Positions 16,328 through 27,800 of a stretch of DNA of 64,000 nt are shown here, one piece after another. Source of the stretch: Desulfobulbus rhabdoformis (GTDB taxonomy: Bacteria; Desulfobacterota; Desulfobulbia; Desulfobulbales; Desulfobulbaceae); NCBI RefSeq assembly GCF_016919065.1, contig NZ_JAFFQA010000002.1, positions 124,001 to 188,000 of the forward strand, written 5' to 3'. Every line of letters starts with the position of its first letter. The first letter of the stretch is position 1. The notes beneath the pieces were generated by a model, which worked only from the letters and a program-made list of their open reading frames with translations, was not told the DNA's origin and ran no database searches. Both the position numbers and the translations under genes were made by a program.

Positions 16328-18439
16328 ATGGCAAATAACTTGTATGTAACCGCAGCGGAAGAGCGAAGCGGTAAATCGGCAATTATCCTTGGAGTCATGC
16401 AGATGATTATCAAGGAGATCAGCCGGGTTGCGATTTTTCGCCCAATTATCAATGATCATGTGTTTGGCCGGGTCGATCACGACCTCAATCTGGTCTTGAA
16501 GTATTTCAAGCTCGATATCGAGTATGAAGAGACCCATGCCTACACCCTGAGCCAGGCCCGTCAGCTCATCACCTCCGGCCAGGAGGAGATCCTCTACGAA
16601 AATATCCTTAAAAAATATAAACAGCTCGAAGCCAAGTATGACTTTGTTCTCTGTGAAGGAACTGATTTTCGTGGGAAGGATCCGGGCTTTGAGTTTGATC
16701 TCAACGCCAATATTGCCGCCAACCTCGGGGCACCAGTCCTGATCATTGCCTCCGGTCGCGACAAAACCACCGAGGAGATCTGCTCGCACACCGCGATTAC
16801 CATTGACACCCTTGAAGAGCAGGGGCTTGATCTTGCCGGCTGTATCATCAACCGCGCACCGGAGACCTTTCTCCGCGATACCGCCTCCAATGCCAAGTGC
16901 CGCGAACAGTTTGGGCGGAATTTTCCGCTTTATGTCATTCCGGAGAACAAGGCTCTGGGCAACCCCACCATCGATGATGTGAAACGGTGGCTGGGCGCCG
17001 AGGTCCTCTACGGCAAACCAAGCATGCTTAACCTGGTCAACAATTACCTGGTTGCAGCCATGCAGATCAGCAACTTCCTGGAGTACCTCAAAGAAGGCAG
17101 CCTGATTATTACCCCTGGTGATCGCTCCGATATTATTATCTCCAGTCTTGCCAGCCGTATTTCCTCTGCCTACCCCAACATCTCCGGTATTCTTGTTACC
17201 GGTGGTATCGAGGTGAGCTCAAGTGTGCAGCGATTGATTCAGGGCTGGACCGGTATTCCAGTCCCGGTGCTCTTTGTTGAGTCGCACACCTACGATACGG
17301 TGCAGAGTGTGAATGAGCTTTACGGTCGCATCGAACCCACCGATACCAAGCGGATCGCCACTGCCCTTGGTTGGTTTGCCAAATACGTTAATGTGGCCGA
17401 TCTCTCCAAACGGGTGGTTTCCCAGCGATCCACCAAAATTACCCCGCGCATGTTTGAATACTCCCTGGTGGAAACCGCCGCGGCCAATCGCCAGCGTATC
17501 GTTCTGCCCGAGGGGACCGGAGAGCGTATTTTGAGCGCGACGGATATTGTCCTGCGTCGCGGTATTGCCGATATCACCCTGCTTGGCAAGGAAGAGGAAA
17601 TTCGTACCAAGGCCAATGCCCTCAACCTGAATATTGAAGGGGTAGAGATCCTTGAGCCCTGTTCAGCCGAGTGCTACGATGACTTCGTCCAGACCTACTT
17701 TGACCTGCGCAAGCATAAGGGTATTGTCATGGATGTGGCCCGCGACCGTATGTGTGACCCAACCTATTTTGGTACGATGATGGTCCATAAGGGGCTGGCA
17801 GGCGGTATGGTCTCCGGTTCGATCACCACTACCGCGCAGACCATTCGTCCGGCCTTTGAGTTCATTAAAACCAAACCCGGCGTCTCCGTTGTCTCCTCAA
17901 TCTTTATCATGTGCCTTCAGTCGAAGATTCTCGCCTTTGGCGACTGCGCGGTTGTCCCCAACCCGGATGCGCGTCAACTGGCTGAGATTGCCCTGAGTTC
18001 TGCTGAAACCGCGCAGATCTTCGGGATTAATCCCAAGGTGGCGCTGCTGAGTTATTCCACCGGTGGCTCCGGATCCGGACAGGATGTCGATAAGGTGGTC
18101 CAGGCCACAGCCATTGCCAAAGAGCTGATGGCGGAGCGTGGGCTCAACTTCCCGTTGGAAGGTCCGTTGCAGTATGACGCGGCCTTTGATCCCTCGGTCG
18201 CTCAATTAAAAATGCCCAACTCCGATGTGGCCGGACAGGCAACCGTCTTTGTCTTCCCGGATCTCAATACCGGTAACAACACCTACAAGGCGGTGCAGCG
18301 TGCAGCCAATGCTGTGGCCATGGGGCCGGTTCTCCAGGGGCTGAACAAACCGGTCAACGATCTCTCCCGTGGCTGTACGGTCGCGGATATTGTAGATACG
18401 GTGGCTCTGACAGCGATACAGGCCCAAACAATTGCCTGA
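16328..18439 (+). CDS. pta: Phosphate acetyltransferase, long (DRTGG) form
   Basis: The 703-residue enzyme converts acetyl-CoA and phosphate to acetyl phosphate. The N-terminal dethiobiotin-synthetase-like P-loop domain (about 1-215; AAEERSGKSAIILG) is followed by a DRTGG domain (about 215-330; ILVTGGIEVSSSVQ) and the catalytic PTA_PTB domain (about 380-700; VLPEGTGERIL, GAxVSGSITTTAQT-like GGMVSGSITTTAQTIRP, LSYSTGGSGSG). Length matches the regulated class II Pta of E. coli (714 residues). AGGAGG lies 9 bp before the ATG. Together with AckA it turns the pyruvate-derived acetyl-CoA from lactate oxidation into acetate and ATP. Its stop codon lies within a copy of the CCTGAATCCGTGAC motif. Confidence 0.95.
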   Translation: MANNLYVTAAEERSGKSAIILGVMQMIIKEISRVAIFRPIINDHVFGRVDHDLNLVLKYFKLDIEYEETHAYTLSQARQLITSGQEEILYENILKKYKQLEAKYDFVLCEGTDFRGKDPGFEFDLNANIAANLGAPVLIIASGRDKTTEEICSHTAITIDTLEEQGLDLAGCIINRAPETFLRDTASNAKCREQFGRNFPLYVIPENKALGNPTIDDVKRWLGAEVLYGKPSMLNLVNNYLVAAMQISNFLEYLKEGSLIITPGDRSDIIISSLASRISSAYPNISGILVTGGIEVSSSVQRLIQGWTGIPVPVLFVESHTYDTVQSVNELYGRIEPTDTKRIATALGWFAKYVNVADLSKRVVSQRSTKITPRMFEYSLVETAAANRQRIVLPEGTGERILSATDIVLRRGIADITLLGKEEEIRTKANALNLNIEGVEILEPCSAECYDDFVQTYFDLRKHKGIVMDVARDRMCDPTYFGTMMVHKGLAGGMVSGSITTTAQTIRPAFEFIKTKPGVSVVSSIFIMCLQSKILAFGDCAVVPNPDARQLAEIALSSAETAQIFGINPKVALLSYSTGGSGSGQDVDKVVQATAIAKELMAERGLNFPLEGPLQYDAAFDPSVAQLKMPNSDVAGQATVFVFPDLNTGNNTYKAVQRAANAVAMGPVLQGLNKPVNDLSRGCTVADIVDTVALTAIQAQTIA

Positions 18440-18504
18440 TTCCGTGACAGCGGATTTTCCCAAACAACGAACCTGACGCACCGATGAATGCTCACGGAGT
18501 CAGG
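18435..18504 (+). repeat. 3'-end motif pair forming an inverted repeat after pta
   Basis: CCTGATTCCGTGAC (18435-18448), containing the pta stop codon, faces CTCACGGAGTCAGG (18491-18504); 12 of 14 positions are complementary. It lies between pta and ackA, where it could fold in the mRNA. Confidence 0.6.
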
Positions 18505-18599
18505 TATAAAATACGGCGACCCAGCGTTGTTTTGAAAGAGAAAAAAACGTTGTTTTGCCCACTTTTTTAATGCTCTTGGTTACCAGGAGAAGGTAAGAA

Positions 18600-19808
18600 A
18601 TGAAATTTTTTGTCATTAACTCAGGAAGTTCCTCGATCAAGTTTCAGGTGATCGAGATGAAAACCGAAACCGTGCTCGCCACTGGTCTGGTCGAGCGAAT
18701 CGGTGAGGATACCGGCCGTCTGAAAAATACCTTTTTGCCGGGCAGTGCCACTGCGCGTGAGGTTGTGATTGAGCAGCCCATCGCCGATCATTACACCGGT
18801 ATGATGCTGGTGGTGAACCTGCTCACAGACAAGGAGCAGGGGATTATCAAAGATGCCTCCGAGATAGCGGCCATCGGCCACCGCGTGGTCCATGGCGGAG
18901 AGGATTTCCGTGAATCCACCCGCCTGACCCCCAAAGTAATAGAAGCCATTCAGCGGAACGTACCCCTTGCCCCGCTGCATAATCCCGCGAACCTGGATGG
19001 GATCAAGGTAGCCATGGAGCTCTTCCCCACTGTCTTCCAGGTAGCTGTCTTTGACACCGCTTTTCACCAGACCATGCCGGAAGAGGCGTACATGTATGCG
19101 CTGCCCTACGAGCTCTATGAGCAGGATCGGGTGCGCCGTTATGGATTCCACGGTACTTCACACCGCTTTGTTGCCGGTGAGTGCGCCCGTCTGCTGGGCA
19201 AAGCCCTCCATGAAACCAACCTTATCACCGTGCACCTTGGAAACGGTTGCTCTGTCACTGCCATTGAGAAAGGCCAGAGTATCGATACCTCTCTGGGGAT
19301 GACCCCGCTGGAGGGGCTGGTCATGGGGACCCGTTGCGGTGATCTTGACCCTGCTATCCACCTGTTCCTGAAACAGAATAAAGGAATGGACCTGGAAGCC
19401 ATCGACACCATGCTCAACAAAGAGTCCGGTCTTAAAGGTCTCTGTGGCATGAACGACATGCGCGATATTCACCAGGCCATCGAAGAAGGTGACGCCAAGG
19501 CTAAAATGGCCCTGGATGTTGCCACCTACCGCAACCGTAAGTACATCGGCTCCTATATGGCAGTCCTTGGTCAGGTTGATGCCATCGTCTTCACTGCCGG
19601 TATCGGCGAGAACGACGACATTGTCCGCGCCGAGTCCCTCAAGGGGCTCGGGGCCTTTGGTGTGCGCCTCAACCTCGAGGAAAATGGCAAACGTTCCAAA
19701 GAGCCGCGCTGCATCTCCACCCCGGACAGCGCAATCAAGGTCTTCGTTATTCCGACGAACGAAGAACTCGCCATTGCCCGCGAGGTTGCCAACGTCTTGC
19801 GCGGATAA
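18600..19808 (+). CDS. ackA: Acetate kinase
   Basis: The 402-residue enzyme converts acetyl phosphate and ADP to acetate and ATP. The N-terminal NSGSSSIKFQVIE phosphate motif, FDTAFHQTMPE, HGTSHRFVAGE, the HLGNGCSVTAI motif and the signature DTSLGMTPLEGLVMGTR (quoted in part) are all present, as is FTAGIGEND near the C terminus. Length is typical of the family. The start has AGGAGAAGG 7-15 bases upstream. It lies 160 bp after pta on the same strand and is followed by a strong terminator. It provides the substrate-level ATP of incomplete lactate oxidation, the energy source needed to activate sulfate in such organisms (established physiology, applied here by inference). Confidence 0.96.
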   Translation: MKFFVINSGSSSIKFQVIEMKTETVLATGLVERIGEDTGRLKNTFLPGSATAREVVIEQPIADHYTGMMLVVNLLTDKEQGIIKDASEIAAIGHRVVHGGEDFRESTRLTPKVIEAIQRNVPLAPLHNPANLDGIKVAMELFPTVFQVAVFDTAFHQTMPEEAYMYALPYELYEQDRVRRYGFHGTSHRFVAGECARLLGKALHETNLITVHLGNGCSVTAIEKGQSIDTSLGMTPLEGLVMGTRCGDLDPAIHLFLKQNKGMDLEAIDTMLNKESGLKGLCGMNDMRDIHQAIEEGDAKAKMALDVATYRNRKYIGSYMAVLGQVDAIVFTAGIGENDDIVRAESLKGLGAFGVRLNLEENGKRSKEPRCISTPDSAIKVFVIPTNEELAIAREVANVLRG

Positions 19809-19840
19809 GCAATGCTCGTTTATCAAACGTGCTTAAAACA

Positions 19841-19880
19841 ACACAGCCCCTTCTCCGGCATTTGGGAGAAGGGGCTGTGT
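19841..19880. terminator. Bidirectional terminator between ackA and the sensor kinase operon
   Basis: ACACAGCCCCTTCTCC (19841-19856) pairs perfectly with 19865-19880 around an 8-nt loop. It separates plus-strand ackA from the minus-strand kinase. Confidence 0.9.
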
Positions 19881-19887
19881 CTGTGTT

Positions 19888-19901
19888 GTCACGGATTCAG
19901 G
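19888..19901 (-). repeat. 3'-end motif CCTGAATCCGTGAC
   Basis: On the minus strand it reads CCTGAATCCGTGAC, 33 bp after the stop of the REC-kinase gene and just before the shared terminator hairpin. Confidence 0.6.
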
Positions 19902-19934
19902 TACAAATGATCGTAAAACCGATGCCTTTCTTCC

Positions 19935-21134
19935 TCAGAGTTTAGCCAGCGAGACATAAAAAACAGCCCCTTGATCAAGAGCTGGCTGCATCCATACTTC
20001 CCCCCCATGCTGTTCGCAGATCTCTCTGACAATGGCCAAGCCCAGGCCGGATCCTTCTATCTCTTCCACGGCACACTTGCGTTGGAAGACGTTGAAGATT
20101 TCTTTTCGGTCCTGGATCTCAATCCCAACGCCGTTGTCTCTGATGGAGATAATATGGTGCTGCGGTGTTTCCTCATAATCTACAGCTATTGTACTCAATT
20201 CGTCACCGCCATATTTCAGGGCATTGTCCACCAGATTACGCAATACCCGGAGGAGGGAGAGACGATCGGCCTTGATGACCGGGCAGCTATCCGGGACTAT
20301 CCACTGGATAGAGCGGATACTGAAACGGGTGGAGAATTCATCTTTGATAATCTGAAAAAGCCGGTGGAGTTTGATCTCCTCGATTGCCAGCGGTGATTCC
20401 TTGGTGGATATATAGAGGTTGATTTTATCGACCAGGGCAAGCAGCTGCTCGGCAGATCGCTGGATCTGTTCACAGTAGGTCTTTCCTTTTGTTCCCAGTA
20501 CAGAGGCATAGCGCTTAAACAGCAGTTTTGTCAGGCCGTGCAAGCCGATTGTAGGGCTTTTTAAATCGTGAGAGACCGAATAGGCGAAGCGTTTCATCTT
20601 ATCGGCGCTTTTCTGCAGGGCCTTTTCTGCCTTGCGCCTTTCGGCGATTTCGCTACGGAGCTCTTGGTTGGCCTTTTCGAGCTCCTCGGTCCGTTTCCGC
20701 ACCCTGCGTTCCAATTCGTTTTGAATCTTGAGCAGGACTTCCTCGGTCCGCTTTCGCTCAATGGCATACAGTATTGCCCGCGCCAAAAGATGGCTCCCCA
20801 CCAATCCTTTGACCAGGTAGTCCTGTGCCCCTTGCTGGACCGCGTTAATGGCAAATGATTCATCATCAAATCCTGTCAAGATGATGATAGGAACGCGGGG
20901 GCTCTGTTGGTGAATCGTGGCAAAGGTTTCAAAACCCTGGCTTTCTGGGAGGGAGAGGTCGAGGAGAATGGTATCGATTTTTTCCTCGTCGAGGATAGCG
21001 GATCCCTTGGTAAGGGACTCGGCCCAGTGTAATTCGAATGCTCCAGGAGCACATTCGGAGAAGAGTTCTTGTATGAGTCGAGCATCACCGGGGTTATCCT
21101 CAATCAAAAGGACCCTGATGGCCTTGGAATTCAT
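19935..21134 (-). CDS. Response-regulator/histidine-kinase protein (REC-coiled coil-HisKA-HATPase)
   Basis: The 399-residue protein has an N-terminal receiver domain (about 5-122) with IEDNPGD and the phospho-acceptor D59 in LLDLSLP, a coiled coil (about 125-180; heptads of Lys, Glu and Arg), then HisKA with H189 in [15 protein letters not shown] and an HATPase domain ([12 protein letters not shown]-box; DNGVGI G1; [10 protein letters not shown]2). It is cytoplasmic with no membrane span or signal peptide. The receiver at the N terminus suggests that it is switched by an upstream kinase, probably the PAS kinase of the same operon. Its ATG overlaps the previous stop (ATGA, 21131-21134). Substrate of the kinase output is unknown. 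Confidence 0.87.
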   Translation of the reverse strand: MNSKAIRVLLIEDNPGDARLIQELFSECAPGAFELHWAESLTKGSAILDEEKIDTILLDLSLPESQGFETFATIHQQSPRVPIIILTGFDDESFAINAVQQGAQDYLVKGLVGSHLLARAILYAIERKRTEEVLLKIQNELERRVRKRTEELEKANQELRSEIAERRKAEKALQKSADKMKRFAYSVSHDLKSPTIGLHGLTKLLFKRYASVLGTKGKTYCEQIQRSAEQLLALVDKINLYISTKESPLAIEEIKLHRLFQIIKDEFSTRFSIRSIQWIVPDSCPVIKADRLSLLRVLRNLVDNALKYGGDELSTIAVDYEETPQHHIISIRDNGVGIEIQDRKEIFNVFQRKCAVEEIEGSGLGLAIVREICEQHGGEVWMQPALDQGAVFYVSLAKL

Positions 21135-21586
21135 TTTTCTGCGTCTCGGGGAAGTTTTACAATTGTAAACCAGAAGTCTTCAATCGATTCCACCACAGAG
21201 ATGAATTGGTCCAGGTCAACTGGTTTGGTGATGTAGCAGTTTGCATGCAGACTATAGGCTTTGAGGATGTCCTGCTCCGCCTTCGAGGTTGTCAGCACGA
21301 CAACTGGAATATGGCACAGGTCGTTGTCAGATTTTATTACCGTGAGCACTTCCCGACCATCTTTTTTGGGCAGATTCAGATCAAGTAAAATGAGATCAGG
21401 TCGGACTGCATCTGCATACTTGCCTTCTTTGTGAAGAAAGGACAGGGCCTCTACCCCATCCTCCACCACATGGAGGTTATTTTTGACCTTTCCTTCTTTC
21501 AGACCTTCGATGGTCAAACGCACATCACCGGGATTATCTTCGACCAGGAGGATTTCTACGGGTTTACCTTGTTGCATGGAGAACAT
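21131..21586 (-). CDS. Single-domain response regulator, RcpA-like
   Basis: The 151-residue protein is a lone receiver domain of the RcpA/CheY type: VEDNPGD at the acidic pocket, phospho-acceptor D69 in [19 protein letters not shown] and the conserved lysine in NCYITKPVD. Such regulators are typically partners of phytochrome-like kinases with an SHD-type HisKA, as found in the gene just upstream. It has no output domain, so it relays phosphate or binds a target protein. The start overlaps the 3' end of the upstream kinase by 31 bp (a second in-frame ATG is at 21577), and the stop overlaps the next start by 4 bp, showing tight coupling. Confidence 0.9.
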   Translation of the reverse strand: MFSMQQGKPVEILLVEDNPGDVRLTIEGLKEGKVKNNLHVVEDGVEALSFLHKEGKYADAVRPDLILLDLNLPKKDGREVLTVIKSDNDLCHIPVVVLTTSKAEQDILKAYSLHANCYITKPVDLDQFISVVESIEDFWFTIVKLPRDAEK

Positions 21587-23136
21587 TGTTGGGGTCCTTG
21601 CTGCGAAAGGGGAATAGAGAAAGAGAATGTGGCGCCTTTATCCGGTTCTGCCTGCGCCCAAATTTGTCCTCCATGGTATTCAACTATTTTTTTACAAATG
21701 GCAAGCCCTATTCCGGTTCCTGGATAGGAACCTTTCCCATGAAGACGTTGGAAAATAATGAAGATGCGGTCGGTATATTGCTCGTCAAAACCAATGCCGT
21801 TGTCACGGACCGTAAAGAGCCAGGTATCTCCCTTTCTTTCAGCGGAGAGAGCAATATCAGGGGGAGAGGAACCTTGAAATTTGAGGGCATTACCGATGAG
21901 ATTTTGGAAAAGCAACCCCAAAAGACTGGGGCTGGCGACCAAGGTGGGCAGGGGAGAGCGGGTGATGGTGGCCTGGCTCTCTTCAATGACTCCGCTCAGA
22001 TTTTGAATGGCCCAGTCAAGCACCTTGTCACAATCTGTTAGTTCAAATTCTCCGCCGAGGCGGCCGACACGTGAGTAGGCCAGCAGATCATTGATCATGG
22101 TCTGCATCCGTTTGGCACCATCGACCGCGTACCCGATGAACTCGTCTGCATCTTGATCCAGTTTCCCCTTATACCTGCGGGCAAGAAGCTGGACATAGCT
22201 TGCAATCATACGCAGCGGCTCCTGCATATCGTGAGAGGCCACATAGGCAAATTGCTGGAGTTCCGCGTTGGATCGTTCCAACTCCTTGGTTTGGCGGGCC
22301 AACGTATCTTCGACCTGTTTGCGGCTGGTGATGTCGGTCAAAATACCGAAACTGCCTTTGAAGTTCCCCTGCTCATCAAAGACGGCTTTGGGGGACATGA
22401 TCGTCGGGACCTTGCTGCCATCCTTCGTGGTCCAGGTAATTTCATAGGGCTCATGGAACCCCTGACGCCTTTTGATGCGTTGCTCCCGAAGAATATGTTG
22501 GTTGGGGATGTCGAGAAAATCTGTGGAGGGATGACCAATAATTTCCTCTCGGGAATAGCCCCACATCTGGCAGAGTTTTTCGTTGACGTAGGTAATGGCA
22601 TCCCGCTCATTACGGATCAACAGTCCTTCATTCATGGTTTCGACCAGTGTCCGGTAACGTTGTTCGCTCTCTTTGAGCGCCTCTTCTGCCCGTTTGGTTT
22701 CCGAGATATCTTCAAAGAGGGCCACCGCCCCGAGAAACTTCCCCTCCTCGGATGTGAGACTGTTATAAATGGCTCGCAACTGTGTGCTTTTTTTGCCTGT
22801 GACAGAAAGGTATTCCCCTTCATAGAGGCCTAATTCTCCCCAGAGGGCTGCTTGTACTGCAGCGCGCATTGCCGGGTCGAGCGTTGAACTCACCATGTTG
22901 AAGCCGAGGACCTTTTCTCGAGAAGCGCCCATAATTTTGAGAAAGGGATCATTGCAGTCCAGGATGACGCCGTCTTGATCAAAATGAACAATGCCCAGCG
23001 GCGAATGGTTAAAGATCATCCGGTATCGTTCTTCGCTTTGAATCAGGGCCTCTTCGGCACGTATCCACGAGAGTCGTTCTTTTTCCAGGGTTTCAATGCG
23101 CTGTTCCAGCTCGGCGTAGGTCGGTTTTCGTGACAT
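21556..23136 (-). CDS. PAS-domain sensor histidine kinase
   Basis: The 526-residue soluble kinase begins with a short coiled coil (about 5-40), then two PAS domains (about 38-148 and 158-272; [29 protein letters not shown], each followed by a PAC-like motif ending [10 protein letters not shown] and [10 protein letters not shown]). HisKA follows with H302 in [13 protein letters not shown], the pattern of bacteriophytochrome-type kinases, then HATPase ([29 protein letters not shown]). No membrane span is visible, so the signal is intracellular; no haem- or flavin-binding residue pattern was identified. It is the first gene of a three-gene operon with an RcpA-like regulator and a REC-kinase. A MITE copy lies 25 bp upstream of the start codon. 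Confidence 0.9.
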   Translation of the reverse strand: MSRKPTYAELEQRIETLEKERLSWIRAEEALIQSEERYRMIFNHSPLGIVHFDQDGVILDCNDPFLKIMGASREKVLGFNMVSSTLDPAMRAAVQAALWGELGLYEGEYLSVTGKKSTQLRAIYNSLTSEEGKFLGAVALFEDISETKRAEEALKESEQRYRTLVETMNEGLLIRNERDAITYVNEKLCQMWGYSREEIIGHPSTDFLDIPNQHILREQRIKRRQGFHEPYEITWTTKDGSKVPTIMSPKAVFDEQGNFKGSFGILTDITSRKQVEDTLARQTKELERSNAELQQFAYVASHDMQEPLRMIASYVQLLARRYKGKLDQDADEFIGYAVDGAKRMQTMINDLLAYSRVGRLGGEFELTDCDKVLDWAIQNLSGVIEESQATITRSPLPTLVASPSLLGLLFQNLIGNALKFQGSSPPDIALSAERKGDTWLFTVRDNGIGFDEQYTDRIFIIFQRLHGKGSYPGTGIGLAICKKIVEYHGGQIWAQAEPDKGATFSFSIPLSQQGPQQCSPCNKVNP

Positions 23137-23160
23137 ATGTGTGTATCCGTTAAGATTACT

Positions 23161-23354
23161 GGGAATCTTGAATAATTACTTTTTCTGCCAATCTCCCGGA
23201 GTCTGACGCTTACCTCGTTATGCTCAAAATTTTATCCTCGGAGGTAAGCGAAGACTCCGATATCAAGTATTATGCCTGCGGTAAAATTTTTCACATGCCT
23301 CGGAGTCTACGCTTACCTGATCTTGATTGAAAGATCTAATTATTCAAGACACCC
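23161..23354. mobile_element. MITE-like palindromic element, copy 5 (enlarged)
   Basis: This 194-bp copy has ends GGGAATCTTGAATAATT and, inverted, GGGTGTCTTGAATAATT with an exact TACT target duplication (23157-23160, 23355-23358). It is longer because a 19-20-nt unit occurs three times: 23197-23216 (CGGAGTCTGACGCTTACCTC), inverted at 23241-23259, and 23301-23319 (CGGAGTCTACGCTTACCTG). It lies between gltD and the PAS kinase start. Confidence 0.9.
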
Positions 23355-23399
23355 TACTGTGTTGGAGCGTATCTCGCTTTGTTGGAGAGCAGAGGCGAG

Positions 23400-24824
<1,425 letters not shown>

Positions 24825-24831
24825 TCAAATA

Positions 24832-27800
24832 TTATTCGCTTCGCTCTTGCAGCCGCTCAAGCAAACTTGAGAGATCAGCAGCCTTGGGTTTGACCAGCCA
24901 GAATTTGCCGATGAAGTCAGGGAAATCATCAAGGATTTTCCAGCCCCAGTCACTGTTGGTCTCGCGGCAGAATTCCTCGATGACCTGATTGAGATGGTTG
25001 CGGTACTCCTCCATGTAGCCGGAATGGACCCGCTGAATTTCCACCAACTCATGGTTGTATCTATCAACAAATGCGTTGTCCAGATCAAGCACGTAGGCAA
25101 AACCACCGGTCATACCAGCCCCGAAGTTGGTGCCGGTTGGACCAAGTACGGTGACCAAACCACCGGTCATGTATTCACAGCCGTGATCGCCCACGCCTTC
25201 CACCACAGCAAAAGCTCCGGAGTTACGGACCCCAAATCGCTCGCCAGCACGTCCTGATGCATAAAGGCGGCCACCGGTTGCGCCGTAGAGGCAGGTATTC
25301 CCCATGATGCTGGTGTTCTGGCTTTCAAAGGTTGAACGGTGGGGGGGGCGAATGACGATCTTGCCACCTGCCATACCTTTGCCCACATAGTCATTGGCGT
25401 CGCCGCTGAGATACATTTCCAGGCCACCCACGTTCCAGGCACCGAAACTCTGCCCGGCAACACCGGTCAATTTAAGCTTGATCGGCTTGTCCGCCATGCC
25501 CTGATTGCCCCAGGCTTTGGCAATCTCACCGCTGAGGCGGGCACCGATTGAGCGATCACGGTTTCCCACAAGGTAGGAAAAAGTGCCACCCGCCTTAGAG
25601 AGAATCGCCGATTGCATATCGTTGACCATCTGTTCGGCAAGCACGCCTTTATCAAAGGGTTGGTTGCGGGTAATGGTGCAGTGGCGGGGCTTTTTGGCCA
25701 ACCGTTCATCGGTGTGGAGCAGGGGGCTCAAATCCAGCCGTTGCTGGCGGTTGGTATTGCCGGCAAGCGGCTCAAGCAGGTCTACCCGCCCTACCAATTC
25801 TTCCAGGCTGTGCACGCCGAGACCAGCCATACATTCCCTGGTTTCCTCAGCCAGAAAGGTGAAAAAGTTGACCACCTTGTCCACGGTGCCCTTGTAGTGA
25901 TCCCGACGCAGGTCAGCCCGTTGGGTGGCAACACCGGTGGCGCAGTTGTTGAGATGACAGATACGCAGATACTTGCAGCCCAGGGAGACCATGGGCGCCG
26001 TACCAAAACCAAAGCTCTCCGCCCCGAGAATAGCGGCCTTGACCACATCCAACCCGGTTTTGAGGCCGCCATCGGTCTGCAAACGGATCTTGTCGCGCAG
26101 GTCGTTGGCCTGCAGGGTCTGATGCACCTCGGCCAGGCCCAATTCCCAAGGGGAGCCCGCATGGCGGATGGAGGAGATCGGGCTCGCCGCCGTACCGCCA
26201 TCATAACCAGAGACCGTAATGAGATCGGCATAGGCCTTGGCCACACCGGCGGCAATGGTACCGATACCGGGGCGGGAGACCAGCTTGACCGAGATCAGGG
26301 CCTCGGGGTTGACCTGCTTGAGATCAAAAATCAGCTGGGCGAGATCCTCGATGGAGTATATATCGTGATGCGGTGGCGGTGAGATCAGGGTAACGCCGGG
26401 CACACTGTAGCGCAGACGGGCAATCAGTTCATTGACCTTGGTCCCCGGCAACTGGCCGCCTTCACCGGGCTTGGCTCCCTGGGCTATCTTGATCTGCAGC
26501 ACCTCGGCATTGACCAGATAATGCGGGGTGACGCCAAATCGGCCTGAGGCGATCTGTTTGATCTTGGAGACCCGGTTGGTGCCGAAACGGGCAGGATCCT
26601 CACCGCCCTCTCCACTGTTGGAACGGCCGCCAAGGCTGTTCATGGCCTCTGCCAGCGCCTCATGGGCCTCAGGCGAGAGGGCACCAAGCGACATGGCCGC
26701 CGTATCAAAGCGGCGAATGATGGCCTCTGCCGGTTCGACCTGATCCAGAGGGATGGGGGCCTGTTTGGGGTTCAGCGCCAAAAGGTCCCGCAGGGTTGCT
26801 GGTGGACGGGTGTTAATAGCTTTGGAGACCTGCTGCCATTTGTCCTTGTCTCCACTGTTGACCGCTGCCTGCAACCCCATGACCACATCCGGATTGTAGG
26901 CGTGGTACTCCTGCCCGTAGACGAATTTGAGCAGTCCTCCCAGTCGAATCGGTTGCTGGGCTTTTATCGCCTCTGCCGCGAGAATCTTTTGGTCAACCTC
27001 CAGGTCGGCAAAGCCCGCTCCCTTGATGCGGCTGGTGGTTCCCGGAAAGCAGAGATCGACCACGTGCGGATTCAGGCCAACGATCTCAAAAAGCTGGGCA
27101 CCCCGGTAGGATGCAATGGTGGAGATACCCATTTTGGAGAGGATCTTCAGCAACCCCTTGTTGAGCCCCTTGCGGTAATTTTTCAGGGCCTTATCCGCTG
27201 CTATTTCCATTTCCTGGCTGCGACCGAGATCGGCTATAACCGCATAGCTCAGGTAAGGGTAGATGGCAGTGGCGCCACAACCGATCAAGCAGGCGATCTG
27301 GTGTGAATCTCTGGCCGTTGCTGTGGAGACGATCAGGTTGGCATTGCAACGCAGCCCCTCCGCGCAGAGGTGATGATGCACCGCCCCGGTCGCTAGAAGG
27401 GCATGGATTGGCAGGTGCGGTGGCTGGCAGTCCTGATCGGTGAGCAGCAGGAGCACGCAGCCCGAGCGCACCGCTTCCGCAGCCTGGGTGCAGAGTTGCT
27501 CAATGGCCTGACGCAAACTCTGTGTCCCTGGATCATAACTTAGAGAGAGGCGGCAGAGCTTGTAGCCCCAGCGATCCAGATGGAGCAATGCCCGGTATTT
27601 AACCGGGGAAAGGACCGGCGAGGTAAGAATGACCCGGTTGGCGTGTTGCTCGGTCTCCTCAAAGATGGACTGCTGCTCCGGGCCGATGGTGGTTTCCAGC
27701 GACATGACCACCGCTTCGCGTAGCGGATCGATCGGCGGATTGGTTACCTGGGCAAACTGCTGGCGAAAGTAATCATAGAGTGGCCGTTGTCCTTGGGAGA

